NCBI RefSeq assembly: GCF_019249245.1
Contig: NZ_JAESDK010000001.1
Span: 124,001 to 188,000, forward strand
Direction of reading: 5' to 3'
Length of the DNA stretch: 64,000 nt
From: Alteromonas lipotrueiana
GTDB lineage: Bacteria > Pseudomonadota > Gammaproteobacteria > Enterobacterales > Alteromonadaceae
The notes under the pieces were generated by a model. It saw only the letters and a list, made by a program, of their open reading frames with translations, was not told the origin of the DNA and did not search any database. Made by a program: the position numbers and the translations under genes. Shown one piece after another: positions 1-8,521 of the stretch (the stretch's first letter is position 1; the number at the start of each line of letters is the position of its first letter).

Positions 1-19
1 TTATTGGCGCGTTAAAAAA

Positions 20-1051
20 TCATTGGCTCTGGGTCTGTTGATGCTGAGTCGGTGGGGCAAAGGCCGTCAAAATCAGTTGCGCGCTTTTTTCAGGTGCATC
101 AAGCCACGGTAAGTGACTTGCATTTTTAATAACATGAACAGAGGCATTGTGCATTTTCGCTGCTAAATTTTCTGCATTTTCAATAGTGTCCCAAACATCT
201 TTATCGCCCACGATAAACGTAACCTTATGGGGCAAGTTGAATAGCGCATTTTGAATCAGGTATTCCTCTTTGAAACCTCCAAATTCCACACAATTTTCAA
301 GCAATGAATTAAATGTGCGAGCATTTCCTGGAATAAGCTGAGCATTAACGTCGTTTTGCCAATATACATCAGGTAATTGTTCTGGTTTATGAACCAGCAT
401 CATTTTATGAAAGTCCTTACTTCCTTCGATCGACGGCTGCCCAATTAACTTTAAGAGAATCTTGTTGGCCCCGGACAGGCCCATCATTATGACCTGAGGC
501 GGTATTTCTACAGTGCCACCTGCTGGATGACCAATCAATACGAGTTGTTTGACGCGTTCTGGATAAATAGCTGCAAAATTCACACTGAAAAGCCCACCCA
601 TAGAGTGCCCAACCAGGTGCGCGCTGGGTAAATTTAACGCATCCATAAAAGAACGAATGAACTCTGCACCATGTTTTGGCAGGCTTACGCCTTCGTAGTT
701 AAAGTTATCCGTCAAGCCACTTCCCGGGCGGTCTAAAACAAACAAATGATAAGAGTTAGCCAGTTCTTCCATAACAGTAAACCATTGTGAAGCGTAGCCG
801 CCCCCTCCATGGATCAGAATTAAAGGATCGCCCTGACCCATTTCAAGATAATGAATACGTTTAACAGGCCCTTGTGTTTGCACAAAATTGGATTGAGGGG
901 TGATTCCAGCTTTTTGAAATAAGGCACTACTACTTTGTATATAAGCGGCGTTGCTGGTTTCAGTAAATTCTTTATCCGACACGGTCACCCACACAACAAG
1001 CATAAGTAGGGTTATAAACAAGCCCAAAAGTGCTTTAATCCCTAGTTTCAT
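20..1051 (-). CDS. alpha/beta hydrolase, membrane-anchored or secreted
   Basis: This is an alpha/beta-hydrolase-fold protein of 343 residues. Residues 7-24 form one hydrophobic segment, so the enzyme is exported or anchored with its catalytic part in the periplasm. The oxyanion region HGGGG is at about 81-85, the nucleophile elbow GHSMGG places Ser at about 150, GDKDVWD supplies a likely catalytic Asp and ASHLPW the His. The substrate cannot be told from sequence; esterases, haloalkane dehalogenases and C-C hydrolases share this fold. It is complete, with its stop 20 bases from the window edge, and stands alone. The fold and triad are seen; the function is not resolved. Confidence 0.85.
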   Translation of the reverse strand: MKLGIKALLGLFITLLMLVVWVTVSDKEFTETSNAAYIQSSSALFQKAGITPQSNFVQTQGPVKRIHYLEMGQGDPLILIHGGGGYASQWFTVMEELANSYHLFVLDRPGSGLTDNFNYEGVSLPKHGAEFIRSFMDALNLPSAHLVGHSMGGLFSVNFAAIYPERVKQLVLIGHPAGGTVEIPPQVIMMGLSGANKILLKLIGQPSIEGSKDFHKMMLVHKPEQLPDVYWQNDVNAQLIPGNARTFNSLLENCVEFGGFKEEYLIQNALFNLPHKVTFIVGDKDVWDTIENAENLAAKMHNASVHVIKNASHLPWLDAPEKSAQLILTAFAPPTQHQQTQSQ

Positions 1052-1458
1052 ATCAGCCCCCGGTAATTGATATAAGCCGTGTCCGCACCTACTTAGAAAG
1101 AATAGACCAGTCTGTCAGATTCAGCCTTTTTTTAATTTTGGTAGCACAATCGCTCCACAACAGGAGTGGCAAGTTTATAGCAATCGGGCAGAGTCAGCTC
1201 GCACCTACGGGTCTTCTGGAGACGCAGGCTGCTGTCTGAAAAAACAGTCAGTTAACGAGTCTGTTTGGCCTAAAGCTGACTGACATACTTGATAAACGGT
1301 TATCGCATGCGTGTGAGTGATCTGTGTAAGGGTTTTCAATATTCATAGAGCATAATGAGTCAGTACAATCTTAGCCTTAATTCCAAACCCGTGGATGTCT
1401 GACAAATGTGCTACTCTGCGCGCCGACATTCAGTATCAGCCAATATCACTGTTAAACA
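1052..1458. other. intergenic region between divergent genes
   Basis: These 407 bases separate two divergently transcribed genes and must hold both promoters. I find no coding signal. The only notable structure is a perfect palindrome at the right end, listed separately. Confidence 0.5.
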
Positions 1459-1461
1459 GTG
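1447..1461. promoter_or_regulatory. 15-bp perfect palindrome, possible operator
   Basis: CACTGTT-A-AACAGTG is an exact inverted repeat with 7-bp arms, 24 bp before the chosen start of the spermidine-synthase-like gene. Its place and symmetry suit a dimeric regulator, but no regulator is known for it; this is inference. Confidence 0.35.
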
Positions 1462-1485
1462 TATCAACATAGGATAAGCCTGCAG

Positions 1486-2166
1486 ATGGTTCCATGGGTT
1501 AAATTGGGCACAGCTCAAATTCCAAATAATGGTGGTGAATTAACATTTTCTCAGCGAGATGAAGAATTCAGTATCCGGCTTTCTGGTATTCGCGGCGAAT
1601 TAATGAATAGCCGTGTCTATAACTCAGAAAAAGAACTCTCACAGATGGGCTGTGCTCATCTTAAATCGACCCCTGACGCGCATGTGTTAGTGGGTGGTCT
1701 GGGGATGGGATACACGCTTGCCGCTGCGCTAAAAGAAGTCACATCAAGTTCGCAGGTCACGGTGGCTGAGTTAATCCCAGAGGTGGTGGAATGGAATCAG
1801 GGACCATTAGGCAAATGCGCTAAAAATCCGCTTCAGGACCCCAGAACTACGGTTAAAGTAGGTGATGTAAAGCACCTTTTGAATACCAGAAAACCAACCT
1901 ATGACGCCATCTTGCTCGATGTTGATAATGGTCCTGAAGGTTTAACCCATTCTGATAACAACTGGATTTATTCGTTGGAGGGTTTACAAGATATCTACGA
2001 GGTGCTCAAACCCAAAGGCATGCTAGCCATTTGGTCTGCAGGGCCTGATTACCTGTTTACTGTGCGTCTTAAAAAAGCGGGTTACAACGTTACCACCCAC
2101 ATTGCCCGCGCTCGTAAAGGTAAAGGAAGTAAGCACACAATATTCCTGGCGAAAAAAACCACCTGA
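1486..2166 (+). CDS. spermidine synthase-like SAM-binding protein
   Basis: The protein is a Rossmann-fold enzyme of the spermidine synthase/methyltransferase group, 226 residues from the chosen start. Near residue 75 the GGLGMGYTL loop matches the nucleotide-binding glycine motif, AELIPEVVEW follows as the acidic second strand, and ILLDVDNGPEG matches the LLD(V/T)DNGP signature of spermidine-synthase-like proteins. It lacks a recognisable polyamine-synthase N-terminal beta domain of full length, so true aminopropyl transfer is doubtful. An upstream GTG at 1459 also opens the frame, but the ATG at 1486 has an AGGA ribosome site 11 bases before it and the GTG falls inside a palindrome. Confidence 0.75.
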   Translation: MVPWVKLGTAQIPNNGGELTFSQRDEEFSIRLSGIRGELMNSRVYNSEKELSQMGCAHLKSTPDAHVLVGGLGMGYTLAAALKEVTSSSQVTVAELIPEVVEWNQGPLGKCAKNPLQDPRTTVKVGDVKHLLNTRKPTYDAILLDVDNGPEGLTHSDNNWIYSLEGLQDIYEVLKPKGMLAIWSAGPDYLFTVRLKKAGYNVTTHIARARKGKGSKHTIFLAKKTT

Positions 2167-2323
2167 CTGCGCGCCAATTGAGCCGAACCTGTTTTTGCCT
2201 TTTTAAGCGGTTTTGGTTACCGCTTATTGTGTCACTTGCAAAAAAGCCAATAAATAGTGACACAAAGCTCACCGACACCAAGTATTATGGGCGCAATTTC
2301 CGTAAGTTGTGGGCTCTTCCCCT

Positions 2324-3562
2324 ATGTCATTCAGCGCCTTAGGCCTATGCACTAAACTTTTAAACACCGTTGCCGAAAAGGGCTATACCAAGCCCTCTCC
2401 CATTCAGCAAGAAGCCATTCCAGCGGTATTGAGTCGACGCGATGTTATCGCCATTGCCCAGACAGGCACGGGCAAAACAGCCAGTTTTTCATTACCGATT
2501 TTGCATCTGTTGGAAGACAAGCCCCACCCTGAAGCCAATAATGTGAGAGCCTTAATCATTGCTCCTACCCGAGAGCTTGCTGCACAGGTTGCCGCGAATG
2601 TTGATACTTACAGCCAGAGTATGAATTTGCGCACCACGGCAGTGTTTGGCGGGGTGCGGATTGAGCCACAAAAATTTGAGCTAGAGCAAGGTGTGGATAT
2701 CCTCATCGCCACCCCCGGGCGTTTGGTAGATTTATATAAGCAAGGTGTGATTAATTTCGAGCATCTCGAAATATTGGTTTTGGATGAAGCCGATCGCATG
2801 CTGGACTTAGGTTTCATTGAGCATATTCATCACATACAAAGCTTACTGCCTGAAAAACGCCAAACCCTGCTATTTTCTGCCACCTTTACTAAAGAAATCA
2901 AAGCCCTGGCAACAACGATGCTCAATAACCCTGTGACTATTGAGCTAGCCAAGGCGCAGGATCATATTGAAAGCATCACACAGGTATTGCATCCGGTGGA
3001 CAAAGAGCGAAAAAACGCGCTTCTTCTTCACCTGATTAAAAATAATGACTGGTCTCAAATATTGGTATTTACGCGCACCAAACGCGGCGCGGACAGCTTA
3101 AGAAACGAATTAGAACAAGCCGGCATTGCGGCTGAATCCATTCATGCCAACAGAACCCAGCAAGCACGTACACAAGCATTAGATGGCTTTAAAAGTGGGC
3201 GTATAAAGGTGTTGATTGGAACAGACCTTGCTGCAAGAGGCATTGATATTGAGCAATTGCCCTGCGTGATTAACGTTGATTTGCCCTATGTACCCGAAGA
3301 CTATATTCACCGAATAGGCCGCACCGGCAGAGCGTCGGCCAAGGGCTTAGCCATCTCGCTATTTAGCGACGATGAGTCGAAGCAGTTGAGGGCAATTGAG
3401 CGTTTTATCGGACGGCAATTTAAAAAAGTATTTGTGCCAGGATTTGCATCAACACCCAGACCTCCTGTTGCTAAAGCAGAAGAAGACTTATACGGTAATT
3501 TTGAAGCTGACGATAAATCAAAGCGTAAAGGCAAATCGAAGGAGCGTAAAAAACGTCGTTAG
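2324..3562 (+). CDS. rhlE: DEAD-box ATP-dependent RNA helicase, RhlE type
   Basis: This is a superfamily 2 RNA helicase that unwinds short RNA duplexes, cytosolic and linked to ribosome assembly or RNA turnover. All motifs are present in order: Q motif PSPIQQEAIP, Walker A AQTGTGKT, PTRELAAQV, TPGRLVDL, DEAD in LVLDEADRMLD, SAT, then RGIDI and HRIGRTGRA in the second RecA domain. The tail of about 40 residues is lysine- and arginine-rich (KRKGKSKERKKRR), as in RhlE proteins, and probably binds RNA. I prefer the ATG at 2324 over the in-frame GTG at 2309 because family members begin with similar short leaders. The exact subfamily is a judgement; SrmB and RhlB are less likely. Confidence 0.9.
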   Translation: MSFSALGLCTKLLNTVAEKGYTKPSPIQQEAIPAVLSRRDVIAIAQTGTGKTASFSLPILHLLEDKPHPEANNVRALIIAPTRELAAQVAANVDTYSQSMNLRTTAVFGGVRIEPQKFELEQGVDILIATPGRLVDLYKQGVINFEHLEILVLDEADRMLDLGFIEHIHHIQSLLPEKRQTLLFSATFTKEIKALATTMLNNPVTIELAKAQDHIESITQVLHPVDKERKNALLLHLIKNNDWSQILVFTRTKRGADSLRNELEQAGIAAESIHANRTQQARTQALDGFKSGRIKVLIGTDLAARGIDIEQLPCVINVDLPYVPEDYIHRIGRTGRASAKGLAISLFSDDESKQLRAIERFIGRQFKKVFVPGFASTPRPPVAKAEEDLYGNFEADDKSKRKGKSKERKKRR

Positions 3563-3768
3563 CGCTGTTAAAAGGGTTTCGTTTTGGGCGATTGATTTGT
3601 TAAGAGCGAATGAGCAAAGTCGAACCTACAACGAATGATTAGGTAAAGCAGCACACATTTATTTATTCGCCGGGCACGATATACCGTTACTCAACATTTC
3701 TCATGCTATCGTCCTATATGTAACTGGCACAAATCAATGGTAAAAAGTAATAACAAATGGAGTTGTTA

Positions 3769-4722
3769 ATGAGGTTAGCTCAAAACTTAATTTTTATTGG
3801 TTTAGCTATAATATTGGTGGCCTGCTCTGATAGCCCGCAACAAGCTGACCCCGATTTCAGGCCTAAAAGCAGAGTCGCTCACTTCTCGTCTGAGCATGGC
3901 CCTATTGTTTCAATAGACGAAGCTCATAATAATTTTCTGACAAAAGACGGCAGGTACAAGCCATTCGCACAAGTCCTCAAAAGTGACGGATTCAGAGTCA
4001 GTTCAAATACTAAAAAAATTAGTGAAAAGCAGCTAAAAAATGTCGATATTTTAGTTATTGCAAACGCGCTTGACAGATATCGGGAAGATTGGCTGCCCCC
4101 CTTTGGGGAAGCACTCAATCAAAATGAAGTTGAAGTATTAAAGAGCTGGATACTGCAAGGCGGTTCACTATTTCTGGTCGCAGATCATACTCCGTTTCCC
4201 AAAGTTATAAACAATCTGACACTTGCTCTTGGGTTTCAGTTCATCAACGGGCACGTTGGGAATATCACTTTTAGTAGACTTAATCATTCACTTTCTGAAC
4301 ATGTCACTACATACAAAAGCGAAAGTACACAAGAAGAGCAACCTGTCTTTCTACAAAGTTTTGGACAAGTTTCATCTGATATACAACAGGTGAGATCATT
4401 TGGTGGTTCAGCATTTAAAGCGCCAGAGAATGCCGTGTCCCTATTGAATTTAGGTCCTGGTGTTAGCGCAACCGCACCAGAGATCCCGTTTCAGGTAGAG
4501 CCCGACACACCGCGGGTTTCAATGAAGGGATGGAGTCAGGGCGCGGTCCTTAAGCTTGGCAAAGGGCGAGTCGCGGTTTTTTCTGAAGGTATGATGTTTT
4601 CTTCGCAATTAATTACAAGCACAGGTAAAAAGCTTGGGTTACGTTCGGTGGGCGCCGAGCAAAACGAGGAATTTTTACTTAATATAATGCGTTGGTTGGC
4701 TGATAGGAAAAATGAAGTGTGA
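3769..4722 (+). CDS. putative lipoprotein with GATase-like (DUF4350-type) domain
   Basis: The 317-residue product starts with a lipoprotein signal peptide whose lipobox is LVAC, so it is likely anchored in the envelope. The body resembles the DUF4350/ThuA-like glutamine-amidotransferase-like fold: VDILVIANALDR, then LKSWILQGGSLFLVADHTPF, a strand-turn pattern typical of that group, and later RVAVFSEGMMFSSQL. No catalytic Cys-His pair is evident, so a binding role is as likely as an enzymatic one. The ATG at 3769 has GGAG 7 bases upstream and gives the better signal peptide than the ATG at 3757. Its 3' end overlaps a convergent small ORF by 48 bp. Confidence 0.7.
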   Translation: MRLAQNLIFIGLAIILVACSDSPQQADPDFRPKSRVAHFSSEHGPIVSIDEAHNNFLTKDGRYKPFAQVLKSDGFRVSSNTKKISEKQLKNVDILVIANALDRYREDWLPPFGEALNQNEVEVLKSWILQGGSLFLVADHTPFPKVINNLTLALGFQFINGHVGNITFSRLNHSLSEHVTTYKSESTQEEQPVFLQSFGQVSSDIQQVRSFGGSAFKAPENAVSLLNLGPGVSATAPEIPFQVEPDTPRVSMKGWSQGAVLKLGKGRVAVFSEGMMFSSQLITSTGKKLGLRSVGAEQNEEFLLNIMRWLADRKNEV

Positions 4723-5019
4723 ACGCTTCTTTTCGAGGAAAATTTTCCGGAGACGGAGAATAGGACCGTCATTTACTTCTCCTATTCCATTTCTATACTC
4801 AAAAGGCTCCGCGAGTTGAGATAATTTCGAAACAATTTCATCATTTTCTTCGTGATCAACATTATAATGTGCGACCCCAATTTCAAAGTCTTGAGTGCTT
4901 ACTGAAAAATTGTAGGATAGAAGTATATTTTCGCTTTGGGGGGGCTGTGGCGACGGTGTGGGTGAAGAATTGTTGTCAGATGAGGAACCACAGGAAAAAA
5001 AGAAAGCAAGCACTAACAA
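4675..5019 (-). CDS. small putative lipoprotein, start uncertain
   Basis: An open frame of 114 residues begins at a TTG and soon reaches AFFFSCGSSS, a good lipobox followed by a Ser/Pro-rich linker, as in bacterial lipoproteins. The open frame extends back to a stop through WILSVLYW without a standard start codon, so the signal peptide as written is short and lacks basic N-terminal residues. Either the start is unusual or the gene has lost its beginning. The C-terminal half (from YNFSVSTQDFEIG) matches nothing I recognise. It converges on and overlaps the lipoprotein gene to its left by 48 bp. Confidence 0.4.
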   Translation of the reverse strand: MLVLAFFFSCGSSSDNNSSPTPSPQPPQSENILLSYNFSVSTQDFEIGVAHYNVDHEENDEIVSKLSQLAEPFEYRNGIGEVNDGPILRLRKIFLEKKRSHFIFPISQPTHYIK

Positions 5020-5194
5020 CCAATAGAGAACACTTAATATCCATATAAATTCTACCTATAAGTTACGTCCATGAAGTGAATTTTTCACAATAGTTCTTCA
5101 GTATCAAGTTGTCCCCATCCCTGTCGCCAAGACAGTAGCTTTGAAATACCTAAGGTCATCAAGTGCTATTGAAAAATTCGACGTAGATAGAAAA

Positions 5195-5205
5195 AGTAGC
5201 TGTCC
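5195..5205 (+). repeat. REP-like motif, left of small membrane gene
   Basis: AGTAGCTGTCC followed by TGCTCACCTGCCTT. It resembles the AGTGACTGTC and GGACAGTCACCTGCCTT sequences on the other side of the 136-residue gene. The shared ACCTGCCTT block suggests a common origin. Confidence 0.4.
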
Positions 5206-5260
5206 TGCTCACCTGCCTTGTTTGACCACATAAAACCATTACGGCTAAAAGATTACTCTA

Positions 5261-5671
5261 TCAATTTTTTGAAACTATTTTTTTTGTCAAATAAATAGCC
5301 GATAATATTAAAATTAATAGATTAAGCATTGTGACAGCGAAAGAACTTTCAGGAGACAAATTTTTCAGGAACGAATATCTAGCACTTCCAATGGTAAACT
5401 CACCTGTTTCTAGTAGTTCCTTCGTTTTAAAATATACAAAAACAGAATAAACAGCTACAAAAAGCCATAGAAAAAAAGTAAAAATCACTGAAATTTTTTC
5501 TTTTCTTTCGGCTTCTCTAGAATCTCCATTGCAAGTTACCTTAGAATTCTTTTCTTTAAGTAATTCAATAATTTTACAATACCTCTCAGGAAAAGAATGG
5601 CGGTCAATCGACTCTTTTGCTTCCATTAGCTCTTTTACAGTGTAGTTATCGTAATTTATATCTTTATTCAT
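5261..5671 (-). CDS. small two-helix membrane protein, unknown
   Basis: I do not recognise this 136-residue protein. The first 60 residues are charged and cytosolic in look (ELMEAKESIDRH, ERYCKIIELLKEKNSK). Then come two strong membrane segments, about 71-90 (VIFTFFLWLFVAVYSVFVYF) and 111-130 (FAVTMLNLLILILSAIYLTK), with a basic C-terminus. The coding sequence is distinctly A+T-richer than its neighbours and the gene is flanked by REP-like repeats, both of which suggest acquisition by transfer. It is not in an operon. Confidence 0.6.
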   Translation of the reverse strand: MNKDINYDNYTVKELMEAKESIDRHSFPERYCKIIELLKEKNSKVTCNGDSREAERKEKISVIFTFFLWLFVAVYSVFVYFKTKELLETGEFTIGSARYSFLKNLSPESSFAVTMLNLLILILSAIYLTKKIVSKN

Positions 5672-5711
5672 AAAAGTTTCGCTAACTAAAAATTCTTAAT
5701 AGTATAAACAG

Positions 5712-5752
5712 GACAGTCACCTGCCTTCGGCTAACTATAGAAAGTGACTGTC
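5712..5752. repeat. REP-like inverted repeat (GTGACTGTC family)
   Basis: GACAGTCAC at 5712-5720 and GTGACTGTC at 5744-5752 are exact complements, 9 bp each, separated by 23 bases. The element lies immediately upstream of the small membrane-protein gene. The motif differs by two bases from the GTGGGTGTCC motif found in large clusters further along. Confidence 0.6.
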
Positions 5753-5778
5753 ATATTCATTTGCTATTCATTTGTCAT

Positions 5779-5818
5779 AAAAAAGGTCGGCAGACCATTA
5801 TGCCCTGCCGACCTTTTT
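5779..5818. terminator. bidirectional rho-independent terminator
   Basis: A long stem (AAAAAGGTCGGCAG pairing with CTGCCGACCTTTTT) with A-run and T-run on either side ends the DUF885 gene 12 bases after its stop. Confidence 0.85.
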
Positions 5819-5829
5819 AGCATTACTCG

Positions 5830-7653
5830 TTAATTTTTCTCGCTGGCAATCCAACGTTCTATTTTTTGTTCCAGTATTGGCAGGGGTAGCGCACCTGTGC
5901 CCAATACCTGCGCATGGAATGCTTTAATATCAAAGTTTTCACCTAGCGCATCCTCTGCCTGTTGGCGTAACTCCTGAATTTTCAGTGCGCCTACCTTATA
6001 ACCCAGCGCCTGTGACGGAATAGCAATATAGCGCTCTACTTCTGCCACTACTTCGGTGCGGGTCATACCAGAGTTTTCCAGCATAAAGTCAATCGCCTGT
6101 TCCCGGCTCCAGCCTTTGGCATGTATGCCAGTATCTACTACCAACCGCATGGCGCGTAACTGTTCATCCTGTAGCGTACCGTAGCGGTTCCAGGGATCAT
6201 CAAAGAAGCCCATTTCGTAACCCAACGTTTCAGAATATAACGCCCACCCTTCAACATAAGCATTGTTACCGCCAAAGCGCATGAATGCCGGCAGTTCTTC
6301 GTTCTCCTGAGCCAGGCTGATTTGGAAATGGTGTCCTGGAGCGCCCTCATGAAGATACAAAGTAACGTTGCCAGTGGTTAGCCGGCTGGGCAAATCATAG
6401 GCATTGAAGTAAAACGTACCCGGACGAGACCCATCTGGTGTGCCACTCTGGTACGAGCCGCCAGCACTGAATTGTTCGATAGACGGATCATAAGGCTTAA
6501 TTTCGAGTTCCGTTTTGGGCAACAATGAAAAATAGTCAGCAATTTTCTTGTCAACTTCACGTCCGATACGGTAATACGTTTCGGTTAACGCTTCACGACT
6601 TTGTGGTTTAAATTGAGGATCAGTCCGCACGTAATCGAAAAATTCATTAAGTGTGCCCTCAAACTCCACTTCTTCCATAATCTCAACCATGTCAGCTTTA
6701 ATTCGCTCTACTTCCTGCATCCCCAGATCATGCAGGTAGTCGGCGGTCAGCGGTAAAGTTGTGGTCTTCTCAATCAGGTGGTTATAAAGCTTTTCGCCGC
6801 CTTTCATCTGACTAAGCCCGATACTTTCTCTGGCCACAGGCAGGTATTCATCGTGCAGAAAATTACGCAGACGTTCAGTTGAGGCGTATATCTCTTTAGT
6901 CGCCTTCATATACTCTTTGGTCAAACGAGTTTTGTCTTGTTCACTGAAGCTGTCGGGGAACATCGTTACTGGCCCCCAGAACTGTGACTCCTTAATCGGA
7001 ATCGCCAGTTGGGTGTCGAACTGCTTGATAACCCGATCAATCGTCAGCTTCGTTTCCAGTACACCCGTTTCCATACCTTCACGAAATCGTGCGATAGCCC
7101 GCTCGCCGATGTCGATATAATCCTGATGCCGTGACAGGTTGTTTTCATAATCTTCAATGGTTTTGAATGGAGCAGCCCCTTTACCACTGGCAAACGTAGG
7201 GTAAAAAGTATGGAAACCACTAAAGTGATTCACCGGGCGCACTTCTGTTAACGCACGTATTTCATCACTGGTAACTTTAAGACCCGTTTGCTGATCGTAT
7301 TCAAATACGTCGTAGGCCAGCTGGTCGGTGGTATTTAGTTGTGAGCGATCTATTTTTGACAGCTCAGAGAGGTTTAACAATGTACTGGTCCGGGTCGCGA
7401 TAGTATGGGCGTCGGTCAGAAAGTCGCCAAGCCGGTCGGCACGACGCATATCGCCCCGGAACAGCCCAGCAATAGGGTTCAGCGCCAGCTGGCGTTCATC
7501 TGCAGCTGCAAATAACGCGAATAAACGCTCATGCTCGCTTTGCTGTTGTCCCGCTACACTACTGTTGATGTCTGATTGCGGCTGTGCGGTCACTGGCATG
7601 GCTAGCGCGGCAGCCACCGCGCCACTTATCACAAGCGTTCTAAATACACTCAC
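5830..7653 (-). CDS. DUF885 family metallopeptidase-like protein, exported
   Basis: A 607-residue exported protein of the DUF885 family, a group of large helical proteins with a zinc-peptidase-like active site. The N-terminus is a clear signal peptide cleaved after a run ending PVTAQ. Near residue 435 the family motif YLHEGAPGHHFQ supplies His-Glu and His-His metal ligands, and the downstream Glu is likely in AYVEGWALYSE. Family members are annotated as hydrolytic peptidases, though few have been tested. The length is normal. It is monocistronic, with a strong terminator directly behind it and a long divergent leader before it. Confidence 0.85.
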   Translation of the reverse strand: MSVFRTLVISGAVAAALAMPVTAQPQSDINSSVAGQQQSEHERLFALFAAADERQLALNPIAGLFRGDMRRADRLGDFLTDAHTIATRTSTLLNLSELSKIDRSQLNTTDQLAYDVFEYDQQTGLKVTSDEIRALTEVRPVNHFSGFHTFYPTFASGKGAAPFKTIEDYENNLSRHQDYIDIGERAIARFREGMETGVLETKLTIDRVIKQFDTQLAIPIKESQFWGPVTMFPDSFSEQDKTRLTKEYMKATKEIYASTERLRNFLHDEYLPVARESIGLSQMKGGEKLYNHLIEKTTTLPLTADYLHDLGMQEVERIKADMVEIMEEVEFEGTLNEFFDYVRTDPQFKPQSREALTETYYRIGREVDKKIADYFSLLPKTELEIKPYDPSIEQFSAGGSYQSGTPDGSRPGTFYFNAYDLPSRLTTGNVTLYLHEGAPGHHFQISLAQENEELPAFMRFGGNNAYVEGWALYSETLGYEMGFFDDPWNRYGTLQDEQLRAMRLVVDTGIHAKGWSREQAIDFMLENSGMTRTEVVAEVERYIAIPSQALGYKVGALKIQELRQQAEDALGENFDIKAFHAQVLGTGALPLPILEQKIERWIASEKN

Positions 7654-8126
7654 GTAATTCTCCCTGAATTGTCAGATGGTTAATAATTATTCTTTGCCAA
7701 AATGTAGCCTATTGTGTGACCAGCGTCGACGTATTTTAAGCCGTGCTGGCGAGAACACTGTAAGAAATGATGTCATAGCTTATATTGATGGGAGCGGCCT
7801 GGCTCAAATCACAAGGGGGGACGGTCGTTATTCTCTGATTGCTTGAGAAATAACGCTTTTTTCCCGGCCGCTCGATGTCGTAAATTAGCTCATCATCCCA
7901 TTAAGTGAACATGAATTCATTTACGCAACCCTCACCTTGCAAGTAGGTGCCCCCATATTCAAAAAACCACCCGAGCACGCACTTATGCCCGGTCGCATTT
8001 TACCCAGCTGCCAACTTCCCGATATGTAGTAATACGAGAGTTTGTTTGCTATTAATAGTGAAAGAGCAAAAGTGAGTATGTCATGGCAGAAAAAGGCGAA
8101 GATTGCTTTGTTTCTGGTAAGAACCA
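7654..8126. other. intergenic region with an orphan terminator
   Basis: This 473-base stretch carries no convincing protein gene. It holds a plus-strand terminator at 7826-7862 that no listed gene needs. Confidence 0.5.
7826..7862 (+). terminator. orphan rho-independent terminator, possible sRNA end
   Basis: CGTTATTCTC at 7826-7835 pairs with GAGAAATAACG at 7845-7855 (one bulged A) and is followed by six T. On the plus strand nothing coding lies upstream before the divergent DUF885 gene, so the terminator may end a short noncoding transcript starting in 7660-7800. No strong promoter is visible; TATATT at 7781-7786 is the best -10 candidate. Confidence 0.5.
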
Positions 8127-8405
8127 GTGAGTTCAAGTAAAACAAAAAGCGGATTTCGTCTAGGGGCAGCTATTGGATTTCTTGGCTACCTTATCCAAAA
8201 AACCTCAGAGGGGGAATCATCCAGTATTTATTTTCTACTCTTAGAATCACTCTCATTTAGTTTATTTACAGGTGCTTTGTTCTGGTTTGGAACTACAGCA
8301 TTGTCAGGAAAAGGGCATGCTGATATAGCCAACTCCGAAAAAGAAACAATCAATCCTGAGCCAAACAAGGAAAAGGTCATAGGAAAAGACAATAAAGAAA
8401 TATAA
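8127..8405 (+). CDS. small membrane protein, unknown
   Basis: I do not recognise this 92-residue frame. It starts with GTG behind GGTAAG, has a hydrophobic hairpin around residues 13-24 and 35-60 (FLLLESLSFSLFTGALFWFG) and ends in a charged tail rich in Glu, Lys and Asn. A 92-residue frame on the other strand overlaps it but has less protein-like composition. It is the first of three small plus-strand genes of unknown function. Confidence 0.45.
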   Translation: MSSSKTKSGFRLGAAIGFLGYLIQKTSEGESSSIYFLLLESLSFSLFTGALFWFGTTALSGKGHADIANSEKETINPEPNKEKVIGKDNKEI

Positions 8406-8521
8406 CAAGTAAATAATGGTACTCGCTGCCGCTCGCCAAGCCGCAGACACCTGGAGCGCTTCGCGATTATGCCTGAAGAGCCAGCGACCATATTTGGAAG
8501 TAACATATTAAAAGGATTTAC

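Noticed and set aside
7921-8145. A 74-residue minus-strand frame with a hydrophobic N-terminal part
   Set aside because: It overlaps the start of a plus-strand gene, has no good ribosome site and its composition is not protein-like over the second half.
8228-8506. A 92-residue minus-strand frame
   Set aside because: It mostly overlaps, antisense, a small plus-strand gene of better composition and has no recognisable feature.
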